Source: Verrucomicrobiia bacterium (GTDB taxonomy: Bacteria; Verrucomicrobiota; Verrucomicrobiia; Verrucomicrobiales; DEV007). Taken from it: 64,000 nucleotides of DNA. Below the pieces are notes generated by a model. The model had not been told where the DNA came from and ran no database searches. It was given only the letters and a program-made list of their open reading frames with translations. A program made the position numbers and the translations under genes. The DNA lies in the NCBI GenBank assembly GCA_030425385.1, contig JAUIAH010000013.1, positions 1-64,000 of the forward strand. The letters are read 5' to 3'. Of this stretch, positions 36,001 through 43,857 are shown piece by piece. Within the stretch, counting starts at the first letter, position 1. Each line of letters starts with the position of its first letter.

Positions 36001-37244
36001 CTCAGACGGCCATGCAGCGGCGGGAGCAAGAGCATCGTGTGGCCCTGGAGAACGCGAAGCAGCATGCTGAGGTGGCGAGCCAGGCCAAGAGCGAATTCCT
36101 TGCCAAGATCACTCACGAATTGCGCACGCCTCTCAATGCCATCTTGGGTTTCTGTCAGTTGCTCAGCCGTGATGAGGAAACGACGGCCAAGCAGCAGGAG
36201 ACTCTTTCTATCATTAATAACAGTGGTGAGCACCTATTGGCACTTATCAACGATGTGCTCGACATGTCCAAGATCGAGGCCGGGTGCCTGGAGTTGACGT
36301 TGGAGACGTTTGACCTCCATCAACTGGCCGAAACCATGCGAGGAATGTTCCGTTTTCGTGCTGAGGAGAAAGATATCCAACTCATTGTGGATCTGGCGCC
36401 TAACTTGCCTCGGCGGGTGAAGGCAGACGTTGGCAAGTTGCGTCAAACCCTCATCAATTTGATTGGCAACGCCGTCAAGTTCACCGAGAAAGGCAGCATC
36501 ACACTTCGGATCCTCACAGAAGATCAATCGGAGACCAACTGCTCTCTCGTCTTCGAAGTAGAAGACACCGGGCGTGGTATTGCTGAAGAAGAAGTGGGAA
36601 ATCTCTTCGAGAAATTCTTCCAAGCGGATGCTGGCAAGAAGTCGATGCAAGGCACGGGTCTTGGATTGGCCATTAGTCGTCGTTTCATCGAGTTCATGGG
36701 AGGCGAGATTACCGTGCGGAGTGTGTTAGGTAAGGGAACAACGTTCCGCTTTCACTTCCCAGTCCGGATTGTGGAGCGTGCGAGCGTCGGGCCGAAACCA
36801 GATAGCAAGAAAGCGGAGGAGGCCACCAAGGAACGCATGCGCCGCCTGCGCGATCAAGGGCATCGCATCCTCGTGGCGGAAGATCAGATCGCTAACCGTC
36901 TCTTGCTCACCACTATCCTGAAGAAATCAGGATTCACCGTGTTCGAAGCCAAGGATGGTCGGGAAGCCGTGGAGGTATGGGAGGCGGAACGGCCTGCCCT
37001 GACCTTCATGGACTTGAATATGCCAGAGATGAATGGGGATGAGGCCACGAAAGAGATTCTGGCGAGACATCCTGACAAAGATCCCGTGATCATTGCACTC
37101 ACAGCTAGTGCCCTCGAGGAGACCAAGACATTGATGCTGGAGGCAGGGTGTCGGAGTTTCCTGACAAAACCCTACACGGCGGACGGCGTGTTGGACGCGG
37201 TCATGGAGTTTCTGCCAGAGAGAGAAGTCGCTCTCGTCTCCTAG
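33075..37244 (+). CDS. Hybrid two-component system: periplasmic propeller, GAF, histidine kinase, receiver
   Basis: Single-protein sensor of 1389 residues starting at GTG 33075 after an AT-rich gap. Signal peptide, then two-component-propeller repeats forming two seven-bladed propellers (LWVGTARRGLFRI, LWVGCVEGGLWKF, LWVGSRLGLSVYD, IWAGTLSRGVAQW and others), a Y_Y_Y immunoglobulin-like domain (about 670-750), a transmembrane helix (about 755-785), a GAF-like domain, HisKA with His1014 (AKITHELRTPLNAI), HATPase_c (DTGRGIAEEEVGN, GTGLGLAISRR) and a receiver with Asp1313 (FMDLNMPEMNG) plus TAS and KPY. Unlike HTCS proteins of Bacteroidetes it has no DNA-binding domain, so a further partner is needed. 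Such propeller sensors usually detect oligosaccharides. Confidence 0.93.
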   Translation: MRRNLSNLKSIFVFMALFPLMVAMSAERFEHLDVGTGSLGSVNGMAMDDQTGLWFATDSGLLTFDGYEMRRDAILELKDLSITGLAAYGGQLWVGTARRGLFRIDPQGMVRHRDQGKAHGGALPNGWITVVHGSDGDLWVGCVEGGLWKFQSTMNTFVPVLEQGTVTAIADDLSVERESRRWVGTKRGKLYRADGNEEPVLMVDLAVEICSLAILSEGEVWVATRGEGLYCLDESGQVRTHYRAKEVEGLLADEVNVLFVDSAQRLWVGSRLGLSVYDAEKDQFTSQVHQAGSPRSLPPGGIVSIYEEFEKLWVGTDRGAISRLSLDQLRFEHIRKPRGVREMGFFVHDGLEVQTGVHWLATSLGLWQWEPEKRDWKLMLGDVPFTHLVRDGNGNIWAGTLSRGVAQWLPGTQEWRWFREGDGFSGLPHNAITAMCPQTDGGLWVGTAGKGVTRWNGTAFEPGPQSVQGAIVQALCEDSQGRLWVGGLDGLRFFDRHGHEMDLPESAAAILADTQVVCVAEDKKGRILLGSERSGLIVLTPSLELETAYRRRNSGLNSDAVLSMVADAKAHWWIATTAGVARFDVESGRFEEYDADDGLQQRLLGGSAWAGSHGICFGGTDGINVTRPLLQEASHNRILFPILRRLEYNGQAVRPENGGLLEKPLAATSQIEAPYEENSRLGFVFGTLDFASSLNQRFSYQLEGYDEKPTITASHRVVYRSLPPGDYRFVVRMHSLAGTSRGTPAVVSLKILAPWYETLWARITFAVLAVTIISAGTYLIIRRHAERINRQRVRLELDNKKIEADLARQLQGSVLLNRTAKEMRHALSQQHIFSSTLEELATHFRVDRSFVLLCEKESEDPSSPVTGLTLAAAHTAPAYEPIQATQIPDVNLPLFRKALRRDQPCPLDGDETDALRSAWPELNALGVESMLLVRTSYLNQPNGIIALQQCSHARRWSTDELLLIDQIATQMGMAIAQTAMQRREQEHRVALENAKQHAEVASQAKSEFLAKITHELRTPLNAILGFCQLLSRDEETTAKQQETLSIINNSGEHLLALINDVLDMSKIEAGCLELTLETFDLHQLAETMRGMFRFRAEEKDIQLIVDLAPNLPRRVKADVGKLRQTLINLIGNAVKFTEKGSITLRILTEDQSETNCSLVFEVEDTGRGIAEEEVGNLFEKFFQADAGKKSMQGTGLGLAISRRFIEFMGGEITVRSVLGKGTTFRFHFPVRIVERASVGPKPDSKKAEEATKERMRRLRDQGHRILVAEDQIANRLLLTTILKKSGFTVFEAKDGREAVEVWEAERPALTFMDLNMPEMNGDEATKEILARHPDKDPVIIALTASALEETKTLMLEAGCRSFLTKPYTADGVLDAVMEFLPEREVALVS

Positions 37245-37262
37245 TAGAGCCCACGAATCGAA

Positions 37263-38201
37263 TTATTCGATCACCAAGGAGTCGTCATCCACGCGCGGCT
37301 CTTGACCGCCTCGAAGGACGGAGTTTCCGTGAAACAGATTGCGTTGATCCACGGGAAGGGGATTAGTCCAATCGGTCTCCTTGATTTGCCCGCTCTGTCC
37401 ATAGCATGCCAATGCATTGTGGTAACAGACCTGCTCAATGCCTTCCTTGGTGATACCCCGCTCCTGCATCAACCGAAAGGTCTTGGAAACGGCGAGGGGA
37501 TCGGACACGCCCCAGTCAGCAGCTGAATCGATGAAGATGCGTTCAGATCCATACTCGCGAACGATGTCCACCATGCGTTCATTGCCCATCTTCGTATTGG
37601 GATAAAGAGTGAAAGCAGCCCAGTATCCGCGGTCGAGAACCTCCTTGACCGTTTCCTCATTGTTGTGGTCTATCGTCACTTTCCTAGGATCGATGCCGTG
37701 TTCTTCTAACACATCCATCGTTCGAGAAGTCCCGCGTTTCTTGTCTCGATGTGGAGTGTGAATCATGATTACCATATCGAAGGTCTTCGCCAGCTCGATT
37801 TGCTTGCGTAGATAGCGATCTTCCAACTCCGTCTGATCATCATACCCAATTTCACCGAGAGCCACGACCCCTTCTTTCTGAAGAAAGAGCGGAAGAATCT
37901 CCATCACCTCTTCCGCCAGCGCTTCATTGTTCGCCTCTTTCGAATTGAGTCCAATGGTGCAATAGTGGCGGATGCCAAACTGTGCCGCTCGAAAGCGTTC
38001 GAATCCAACCAGGCTCGAGAGGTAATCCTGATAGGCTCCTACCGTGGTGCGGGGTTGACCTAACCAGAAAGCTGGTTCAATCAGCGCCACGACACCCGAG
38101 GCGGCCATCCGTTCATAATCGTCCGTCGTCCGCGCACTCATGTGCACGTGGGGGTCGATGAGGCGGATGGGAGAATCGTTCGCTTCGGAAGGATCAGACA
38201 T
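37263..38201 (-). CDS. eboB: TatD-family metallohydrolase EboB-like
   Basis: Amidohydrolase TIM barrel with the ligands of TatD-type enzymes: DPHVHM, GEIGYDD, MIHTPHRD, IDHNN and DSAAD. The 312 residues match the TatD-like EboB subgroup. It follows eboA by 7 nt on the same strand, which decides the name. Ebo clusters (eboA-F) are needed in cyanobacteria for moving the scytonemin monomer to the periplasm and occur in many bacteria with prenylated metabolites. The UbiA-type EboC, EboD, EboE and EboF are not present here; the gene is followed only by the convergent kinase. Confidence 0.82.
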   Translation of the reverse strand: MSDPSEANDSPIRLIDPHVHMSARTTDDYERMAASGVVALIEPAFWLGQPRTTVGAYQDYLSSLVGFERFRAAQFGIRHYCTIGLNSKEANNEALAEEVMEILPLFLQKEGVVALGEIGYDDQTELEDRYLRKQIELAKTFDMVIMIHTPHRDKKRGTSRTMDVLEEHGIDPRKVTIDHNNEETVKEVLDRGYWAAFTLYPNTKMGNERMVDIVREYGSERIFIDSAADWGVSDPLAVSKTFRLMQERGITKEGIEQVCYHNALACYGQSGQIKETDWTNPLPVDQRNLFHGNSVLRGGQEPRVDDDSLVIE

Positions 38202-38208
38202 GAGTGTG

Positions 38209-39075
38209 TTAGGAAGTGAGATTGCGATGGATGAACGCCCAATCCAGCTCGCCGGAGCGCACCCGCTCAGCGAGAACGGGGTCGGCGTTCAACAAAGCCG
38301 CCGCTTCGGGCACGTTAGCAGAATGAGCGGCCAGTGCCGCCGCCTCACGAGACATGGGCTCGCGGGTATCCCAGGCCCTGCGAAGATCGTCCACCCAGCT
38401 GGATTTCAAATGCGGGCCCACGCAACGCCACAACTCGGGATTCACTGATCGTTTCGCGGCCCAACGTTCATGCGCGTAGTCGATCAGCGTCGTGGCGAGG
38501 GCTTCATTTGTCCGATCATCCAGCCCTTGAATGGGATGCAGTTGGCTCCCAATGAACAGCGCCTTGAGGACCATCTGATTCCAGGCCGCATCGTCGAAAT
38601 AGTGGCATGGAAAGGGATTGTGATGAGCCACCGCCTCAAAGACGGGCACGATGTTAGACCGCAGTCCCTCAGCGGCCCGATCCGTAAGCAAATCGGGCTT
38701 CGGATAAAGTGGTAGGGACTGGTAGAGTGAAATCTGTTCGCCAATATCTCCAATCGCGCAGAGCTTTTCCAAGCGCCGTGGAAACATCGCTTCAGAGCTC
38801 GCCAGAAGGAGTGCGATTCGTGCCGCTTGATCAAGCGTCCAGGCGCTTGGATCCCAACCGGCGCAACATGCCCCAGCCTCAGCCAATTCCCCGGGAGAAA
38901 GGGAAAGATCTTCTTTGCCGACCTTGCGCGGAGTCAGCGCGAAGGCGAGATAGAACTGGCGATCTTCATCGAGTTGGAGCCGTTGTTCGGCAAGCCACGC
39001 AGAGGGCTCCGAACCAAGGCGGGAATCCAACCAACGCTCTAGCAGAGAGCGTGCAGTTTCGGTGGTGGTTCCCAA
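38209..39075 (-). CDS. eboA: EboA-domain protein
   Basis: Helical protein of unknown biochemical function, 288 residues. The core IGEQISLYQSLPLYPKPD, DRAAEGLRSNIVPVFEAVAHHNPFP, WNQMVLKALFIGSQLHPIQGLDDR and LIDYAHERWAAKRSVNPELWRCVGP matches EboA family proteins closely. No signal peptide. It begins 3 nt after msrB and is followed 7 nt later by eboB, so the order is msrB-eboA-eboB. EboA is normally the first gene of a six-gene cluster; the reduction to two is unusual. Confidence 0.85.
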   Translation of the reverse strand: MGTTTETARSLLERWLDSRLGSEPSAWLAEQRLQLDEDRQFYLAFALTPRKVGKEDLSLSPGELAEAGACCAGWDPSAWTLDQAARIALLLASSEAMFPRRLEKLCAIGDIGEQISLYQSLPLYPKPDLLTDRAAEGLRSNIVPVFEAVAHHNPFPCHYFDDAAWNQMVLKALFIGSQLHPIQGLDDRTNEALATTLIDYAHERWAAKRSVNPELWRCVGPHLKSSWVDDLRRAWDTREPMSREAAALAAHSANVPEAAALLNADPVLAERVRSGELDWAFIHRNLTS

Positions 39076-39078
39076 AGT

Positions 39079-39702
39079 CTACTCGGATTTCTTCTCCGCT
39101 GTTTCAGACGCTTTCGAATCAGCAAAGAGCTTTTCGTAAGCACCATAGCCTTCTTTCTCCAGATCCTTGCGGGGAATAAACTTCAATGAAGCCCCATTGA
39201 TGCAGTAGCGAAGTCCCGTTGGCTTAGGCCCATCGGGAAAAACGTGTCCCAAATGGGAATCGGCTGTCTTAGAGCGGACCTCAATGCGCGTGCTAAAGAA
39301 ACCGCGATCAATCCGCTCGACGATCTCCTCCTTGTGTATCGGTGCCCAGAAGCTAGGCCAACCCGTGCCAGAGTCGAATTTCTCAGTAGAACTGAAGAGC
39401 GGCTCACCTGAAATGACATCAACATAGATACCTTCCTCCTTACTGTTGTGTCGTGGATCCGTGCGGGCCCGCTCCGTCCCTTCCTCCTGAGTCACCTTAT
39501 ACTGCAGGGGAGTCAGCTTCTTCTTCAGTGCCTCCTTGGAGAGCGGCTGGAAGTCGCGTTTCACCTGCTTAATCTGCTTGGCAGAGGCGGAATCAATCTT
39601 GGTCACAGGATCTTTCACTTTCTCGTTGGCAAAGGTTGTGCTCACGCAGAGGGCAAGCGCCATGAAGAAGCCTACGGAAGCAGAAATAGTCTTGGGGTTC
39701 AT
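39079..39702 (-). CDS. msrB: Exported peptide-methionine (R)-S-oxide reductase, one-cysteine type
   Basis: Repairs methionine-R-sulfoxide in exported proteins. Signal peptide ([25 protein letters not shown]) from ATG 39702; an upstream ATG at 39738 would spoil the signal. The MsrB core [44 protein letters not shown] is complete with the catalytic Cys in RYCIN. It is the only cysteine after the signal: the zinc-binding Cys pair (usual GIYVCVVCG) reads GIYVDVISG and no resolving Cys is present. It would need an external thiol donor. It is the first gene of msrB-eboA-eboB. Confidence 0.93.
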   Translation of the reverse strand: MNPKTISASVGFFMALALCVSTTFANEKVKDPVTKIDSASAKQIKQVKRDFQPLSKEALKKKLTPLQYKVTQEEGTERARTDPRHNSKEEGIYVDVISGEPLFSSTEKFDSGTGWPSFWAPIHKEEIVERIDRGFFSTRIEVRSKTADSHLGHVFPDGPKPTGLRYCINGASLKFIPRKDLEKEGYGAYEKLFADSKASETAEKKSE

Positions 39703-39771
39703 GCGAGCGATTATAGGAAGGTCATCCAAAGGCTGCAACCCCGAGAGCCCCGAACAATTCGCATACTACAA

Positions 39772-39792
39772 CCTATATATTAGGGTCTGACC
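39772..39792. repeat. Small palindromes upstream of RAYT 2
   Basis: CCTA-TATAT-TAGG (39772-39784) runs into GGTC-T-GACC (39784-39792), about 50 nt before the transposase gene. Short palindromes next to a RAYT gene are candidate REP-like substrates; I found no other clear copy in the window. Confidence 0.4.
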
Positions 39793-39837
39793 ATAAATAG
39801 ATTGACGGAGTGGTGATGTGGAGGTAGGGGATGGGTG

Positions 39838-40860
39838 ATGAGAGCGATTCGAATCAAAGGGGAACCTGGGGCGGCGTCGAACTGTTACCACGTGATGTCT
39901 CGGATCATTGAGGGGCGCTTCGTGCTGGAGGGGCCGGTGAAGGAGAAGTTTCGGGAACTCTTGGAGATTCAGTGCGGGTTTGCCGGGGTGGAGTTGATCA
40001 CGTTCTGCTTGATGTCGAATCACATCCATTTGCTGATCGAGGTGCCGAATGCGGAGGAACATCGCGCGGCGATTGATGATGCGGAATTGCTGCGACGGTT
40101 GGCGTTGGTGACCACCTCCGAGGAGCAGTTGATTGAAGTGCGGCAGATGTTAGCGCGCATGAAAGAACAGTGTCCTGAGAAGGGGTATCCCGAGTATCGG
40201 CAACGCTTTCTGAACCGGATGGCGGATGTGTCGATGTTCATGAAGGAGCTGAAGCAGCGCTTCACGCAGTGGTATAACGAACAGGTTCAACGCAAGGGGC
40301 CGCTTTGGGAGGATCGATTCAAGAGTGTGTTGTTAGAGAATGACGAGACGGTGTTGCTGACGATGGCGGCTTACATTGACCTGAATCCGGTGCGGGCGGG
40401 GATCGTGGAAGATCCCAAGGATTATCGGTGGAGTGGGTATGGGGAGGCAGTGGCGGGGAATAGGGCGCGGCGTCGAGGGTTGATGCGGGTGTTAGGGGGG
40501 GAGCATGGGAGTCCTCAGCAATGGCGAACGTGTCAGGCGCAGTATCGGCTTTATTTGTATGGGTTTGGGGAAGCGGAAGCAGTAGAGCCTGAAGAAGGGG
40601 ATAAACGGCGCGCAGGTATTCAGGGGAAATCGGTGGAGAAGGTGGCGCGACAGAGAGGGCAATTGAGCCTGGCGCAGGTGGTGCGTGTCCGTGTCCGCTA
40701 CTTCAGTGAAGGCTTGGCATTGGGAAGTGAGGCCTTCATTGAGGGGGTGTTTGCGCGGCATCGAGAGGGGATGCGGGTGAAGCGTGCGCGTGGGGCGCGC
40801 CCGGTGAAGGCGGCGGGGATGGAGAAATGGCGGGGCTTGGTGGATTTGCGAGAAGAGTAG
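39838..40860 (+). CDS. REP-associated tyrosine transposase (RAYT), copy 2
   Basis: Paralogue of the RAYT gene at 1542. HUH residues His62 and His64 in SNHIHLLIEV, catalytic Tyr179 in AAYIDLNPVRAGIVEDPKDYRW, and the FMKELKQRFTQWYN helix. Both copies share FKSV ... VRAG-VEDPKDYRW-GY-EAVAG. A GTG at 39835 directly precedes the ATG at 39838; GGAGGTAGGGG upstream can serve either. It has 340 residues with the same C-terminal extension (YFSEGLALGSEAFIEGVF). No terminal repeats. Base composition is G-rich like copy 1. It converges on the next gene with a 33-nt gap. Confidence 0.88.
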   Translation: MRAIRIKGEPGAASNCYHVMSRIIEGRFVLEGPVKEKFRELLEIQCGFAGVELITFCLMSNHIHLLIEVPNAEEHRAAIDDAELLRRLALVTTSEEQLIEVRQMLARMKEQCPEKGYPEYRQRFLNRMADVSMFMKELKQRFTQWYNEQVQRKGPLWEDRFKSVLLENDETVLLTMAAYIDLNPVRAGIVEDPKDYRWSGYGEAVAGNRARRRGLMRVLGGEHGSPQQWRTCQAQYRLYLYGFGEAEAVEPEEGDKRRAGIQGKSVEKVARQRGQLSLAQVVRVRVRYFSEGLALGSEAFIEGVFARHREGMRVKRARGARPVKAAGMEKWRGLVDLREE

Positions 40861-40893
40861 GTTGAGTGGAAGTTCTTCTGATAGTGTTTGTGG

Positions 40894-42600
40894 TTAGGTA
40901 GGGTTCAAGAGGAACGATGCCAGTTCGGGCTCGGTGGCGGCACGGATGGCGTTCTTCATGATGGCGAGGGTTTCTCTATCGGCTTCTGCACTGAATGCTG
41001 CCCACACATGACTGAGCAAGGTTCGAAACCGTGGTGATTCGAGGTCTGCAGGGAGGGCCTCTTCTGCTGTGGCTGCGAGAAAACCACTGGCATGTTGAAT
41101 GGCCGCATTCGTCGCAAGTTCCCGCAGAGAAGGCGATCGAAGGATCCATCGTTGGGCTTGCAAGCGAGCCAAGATTTGTTTTCCAAGGGCGTCCGAAGGT
41201 GGTGCCTTGCTCATGGCGAGAAGCGCATCCCGCACCACATAGACATCATCGTCCTCAACTGGAGCAAGATCATCTGCCAGATCGGCAAGCAGGTCGCTCG
41301 GGTAGAGAAGCATGGCCGTGCGGCGCACGGAAGGCGAGGGGTGACGCAAGGCCTGAGCCACTACCGTCAAGCTCTCTGGATGTTCACCACTGATGCACCC
41401 CCATTGCTGAAGGATCCAAAGAGCATGGAGCGCTTGACTATCAAAGCCATTGGCATCAATGTGGGGATCGAAGAGGCTGTCCTGCAGTTTGGGAATCCAT
41501 GCTTCGCGATCAGCTGAAGCAACCAGCCGATCCTGGGCGTGTTGCCGCCAGGGGAAGGGGGCCTCTCGAAGCGCGGCAAAGCAGGCGTCCATGCCGTCGA
41601 GCACCGGGATGGCGACGAGGCGGGAGGGGTGCCAATGCAAGGCGACCAATCGACTATACCCTCGGGTGGCATGCGACTCTAAACACCAGAGCTTGCCGGC
41701 CGGTGACAGGAGTGTTTGCCTAACTATCCATCCTTTGGGAGGATGATAGAGAGACACCCAACCAGTTGAATCAGGCGGCAGATCGTCCCAGGAGAGCTGG
41801 ACGGACCATAGCCCCTGCGCCGTCCCCGCAAAGAGTAGGGAGTCTGTGAGGGGAAAGGCGGTGGCTGTGTTCAGGTAAAGGCTATGGATAGGAGAAAGGG
41901 TGCCCGCGCCTTCAAAAGCGGGGAGAGTCACGGTGCCACCATGAGAGGCGAGTGCGAGGGGGAAAGCGGTGTCCGTGTGAGCAAGTAGCCATTGGCCGTC
42001 TTCGCGCAATGCGAGGGCGGTGAATCGTTTCTCCTGACACGTGGCCACGGGGCGCACGTGACGGCCATCTTGACTCATCTGATAAAGTTCGTTTCCAGAA
42101 AGGCCCGATAACATGCCGTTGAGACCTCGGTGCCAACTGTGGGGGACTTTGTGAGGCTCCTCAGACCAACCTAGGAAGCGCACCTCCCGTTCCTCGCCAT
42201 GACCGAGCCAGAGAGTTTCCGTTCCTTGTGGGAGCAAGACGCCGCCCTGACAGCAAACGAATGTCTTGGCGGGTTTTAGGCCCTTGGCAAACATTTCAGG
42301 CCTCTTCAAGGTGTCATCTGGCCGCCGCTCGCTCGTGCTGAGCCAAGCCTCGCCTGCGGAATGGCCTAAGAACCAGACCCGACCGTCACCATCCCATTGC
42401 ATCGCGTGGACATTGCCTAGGGCTTCTCCGGCCAAGACTTCCTGAACACGGAGCTCAGGCGGTTGCCCTCGCAGCCATCCCATCGAAGTCATGAGGCCAA
42501 GAATGAATCCCACTCCAAGCTGGATGCTAACAAGACGGTTTCTGAAGATCATGAATGCGCGCACGCTCGGTGCTTCCCGCCATTGGGGCAACGGTCGCAT
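40894..42600 (-). CDS. Membrane-anchored propeller/HEAT-like protein of unknown family
   Basis: I do not recognise the family. I chose ATG 42600 because longer frames run into the divergent patatin gene. An N-terminal hydrophobic stretch (LVSIQLGVGFILGLMTS) is a signal or anchor. The middle is beta-rich with repeated VWFLGHSAGEAWL and LWSVQLSWDD style blades, as in the propeller part of planctomycete membrane-bound dehydrogenase-like proteins. The C-terminal 200 residues carry HEAT-like helices (HPSPSVRRTAMLLYPSDLLADL, DDVYVVRDALLAMSK). No heme-binding CxxCH motif is seen, although such families usually end in one, so the gene may be shortened. Confidence 0.6.
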   Translation of the reverse strand: MRPLPQWREAPSVRAFMIFRNRLVSIQLGVGFILGLMTSMGWLRGQPPELRVQEVLAGEALGNVHAMQWDGDGRVWFLGHSAGEAWLSTSERRPDDTLKRPEMFAKGLKPAKTFVCCQGGVLLPQGTETLWLGHGEEREVRFLGWSEEPHKVPHSWHRGLNGMLSGLSGNELYQMSQDGRHVRPVATCQEKRFTALALREDGQWLLAHTDTAFPLALASHGGTVTLPAFEGAGTLSPIHSLYLNTATAFPLTDSLLFAGTAQGLWSVQLSWDDLPPDSTGWVSLYHPPKGWIVRQTLLSPAGKLWCLESHATRGYSRLVALHWHPSRLVAIPVLDGMDACFAALREAPFPWRQHAQDRLVASADREAWIPKLQDSLFDPHIDANGFDSQALHALWILQQWGCISGEHPESLTVVAQALRHPSPSVRRTAMLLYPSDLLADLADDLAPVEDDDVYVVRDALLAMSKAPPSDALGKQILARLQAQRWILRSPSLRELATNAAIQHASGFLAATAEEALPADLESPRFRTLLSHVWAAFSAEADRETLAIMKNAIRAATEPELASFLLNPT

Positions 42601-42653
42601 GACATATTTCTTGCGAAATCGACCAAAGAGCGTGCAGCCTTGCCTTGAGAACC

Positions 42654-43820
42654 ATGCCCCTTTCCGAATCCCTAACGCCACCGTGCAATCGCCTCCTATC
42701 GCTCGACGGAGGAGGCATTCGAGGTCTCTTCACGCTCGAGATTCTAGATCGGATCGAGCACCAACTACGCCAGCGATACGGAAAACCCGATCTCGTTCTA
42801 GCAGACTACTTTAATTTTATCGGAGGAACGAGTACGGGCGCCATCATCGCCGCGTTCATCGCGAGAGGAGATTCGGTAGCGACCGTTTTCGAGAATTACC
42901 TCAAGATGGCTCCGACCATCTTTCGGCCGATCAAAGGCTGGTCGATGATCCGTCACAAGTTCCCCAGCATCCCATTGGCTAACGAGTTGAAGAGGATCTT
43001 TTCCGATGACGGCTCGGAGGCCCTGACTCTTGGATCTGATGCCTTGCGCTCCTACCTGATGCTGGTGTTGAGAAATGGCTCAACCGGTTCGGCTTGGCCT
43101 CTGACCAATAACCCCAAAGCCCCTTACAATGTGCGCACGGATGTTGGGGAGTCCAACTTGGATCTGCCCTTGTGGCAACTGATCCGGGCGAGTGCCGCGG
43201 CTCCTACGTTCTTTCCATCTGAAATGATGAAGGTCCATCGACGCGATGGTGCCTCAGCCGAGTTTGAATTCATCGACGGCGGTGTGAGCCCCTATTGTAA
43301 TCCTGCCCTGGCCATGTTCATGCATGCCACGCTGCCCGAGTATGGTATGGATATGGCGAAAGGGTTAGATGAAATGTTGCTCGTTTCCGTCGGCACAGGA
43401 ACTGTCCCCGTCGTGCACGCTCCTGGCAAGTTTGCGAATATTAACCGTATCGGAGCGGCAGTGCGCACGCTCAAGTCGATCATGCAAGGCGTGCTGGATC
43501 AACAGGACAAGATTTGCCGGGTGTTAGGGAAATGTCTTGTTGGTCCAGAGGTGGATCGCGAGTTGGGGAATATGGTGGGAACGCCTGCGGCGGCGATGGA
43601 ACCGAAGTTCTTCACTTACTTGCGTTACGACCATTTGTTTACCGACGACGAACAGGAGGAGTGTCGCCGGGTGACGAAGAGCAAGAGCGCCTTTTCCCTC
43701 GATGGGCTTGATAGCATTGATCTCCTTCGCGAGATCGGTCGGCGCGTGGCGGAGCGTGATGTGGCCCTCGCGCACTATCCTGAGGCTCCCCTGCACGCGC
43801 GGCGAATGGTCTATGGGTAG
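42654..43820 (+). CDS. Patatin-like phospholipase
   Basis: Cytoplasmic or secreted-without-signal lipid acyl hydrolase with a Ser/Asp dyad. The oxyanion motif is DGGGIRG (Asp18), the nucleophile Ser60 lies in GGTSTGA, and Asp208 lies in FIDGGV. The 388 residues match CBASS- and VipD-unrelated, eukaryotic-like patatins (KPDLVLADYFNFIGGTSTG, SYLMLVLRNGSTGSAWPLTNNP). No signal peptide. ATG 42654 is preceded by GAGA; a TTG at 42645 is the alternative. No cyclic-nucleotide synthase or other defence gene is adjacent, so I do not call it a defence effector. It heads a run with VIT, MBL and SDR genes. Confidence 0.88.
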   Translation: MPLSESLTPPCNRLLSLDGGGIRGLFTLEILDRIEHQLRQRYGKPDLVLADYFNFIGGTSTGAIIAAFIARGDSVATVFENYLKMAPTIFRPIKGWSMIRHKFPSIPLANELKRIFSDDGSEALTLGSDALRSYLMLVLRNGSTGSAWPLTNNPKAPYNVRTDVGESNLDLPLWQLIRASAAAPTFFPSEMMKVHRRDGASAEFEFIDGGVSPYCNPALAMFMHATLPEYGMDMAKGLDEMLLVSVGTGTVPVVHAPGKFANINRIGAAVRTLKSIMQGVLDQQDKICRVLGKCLVGPEVDRELGNMVGTPAAAMEPKFFTYLRYDHLFTDDEQEECRRVTKSKSAFSLDGLDSIDLLREIGRRVAERDVALAHYPEAPLHARRMVYG

Positions 43821-43857
43821 AGGGCAACGCCGAGGGCTCTTCGGGTTTCCATTCCAC

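Noticed and set aside
42654-43820. Patatin as a CBASS-type anti-phage effector
   Set aside because: No cyclic-nucleotide synthase or other defence gene lies beside it; its neighbours are exported VIT and MBL proteins.
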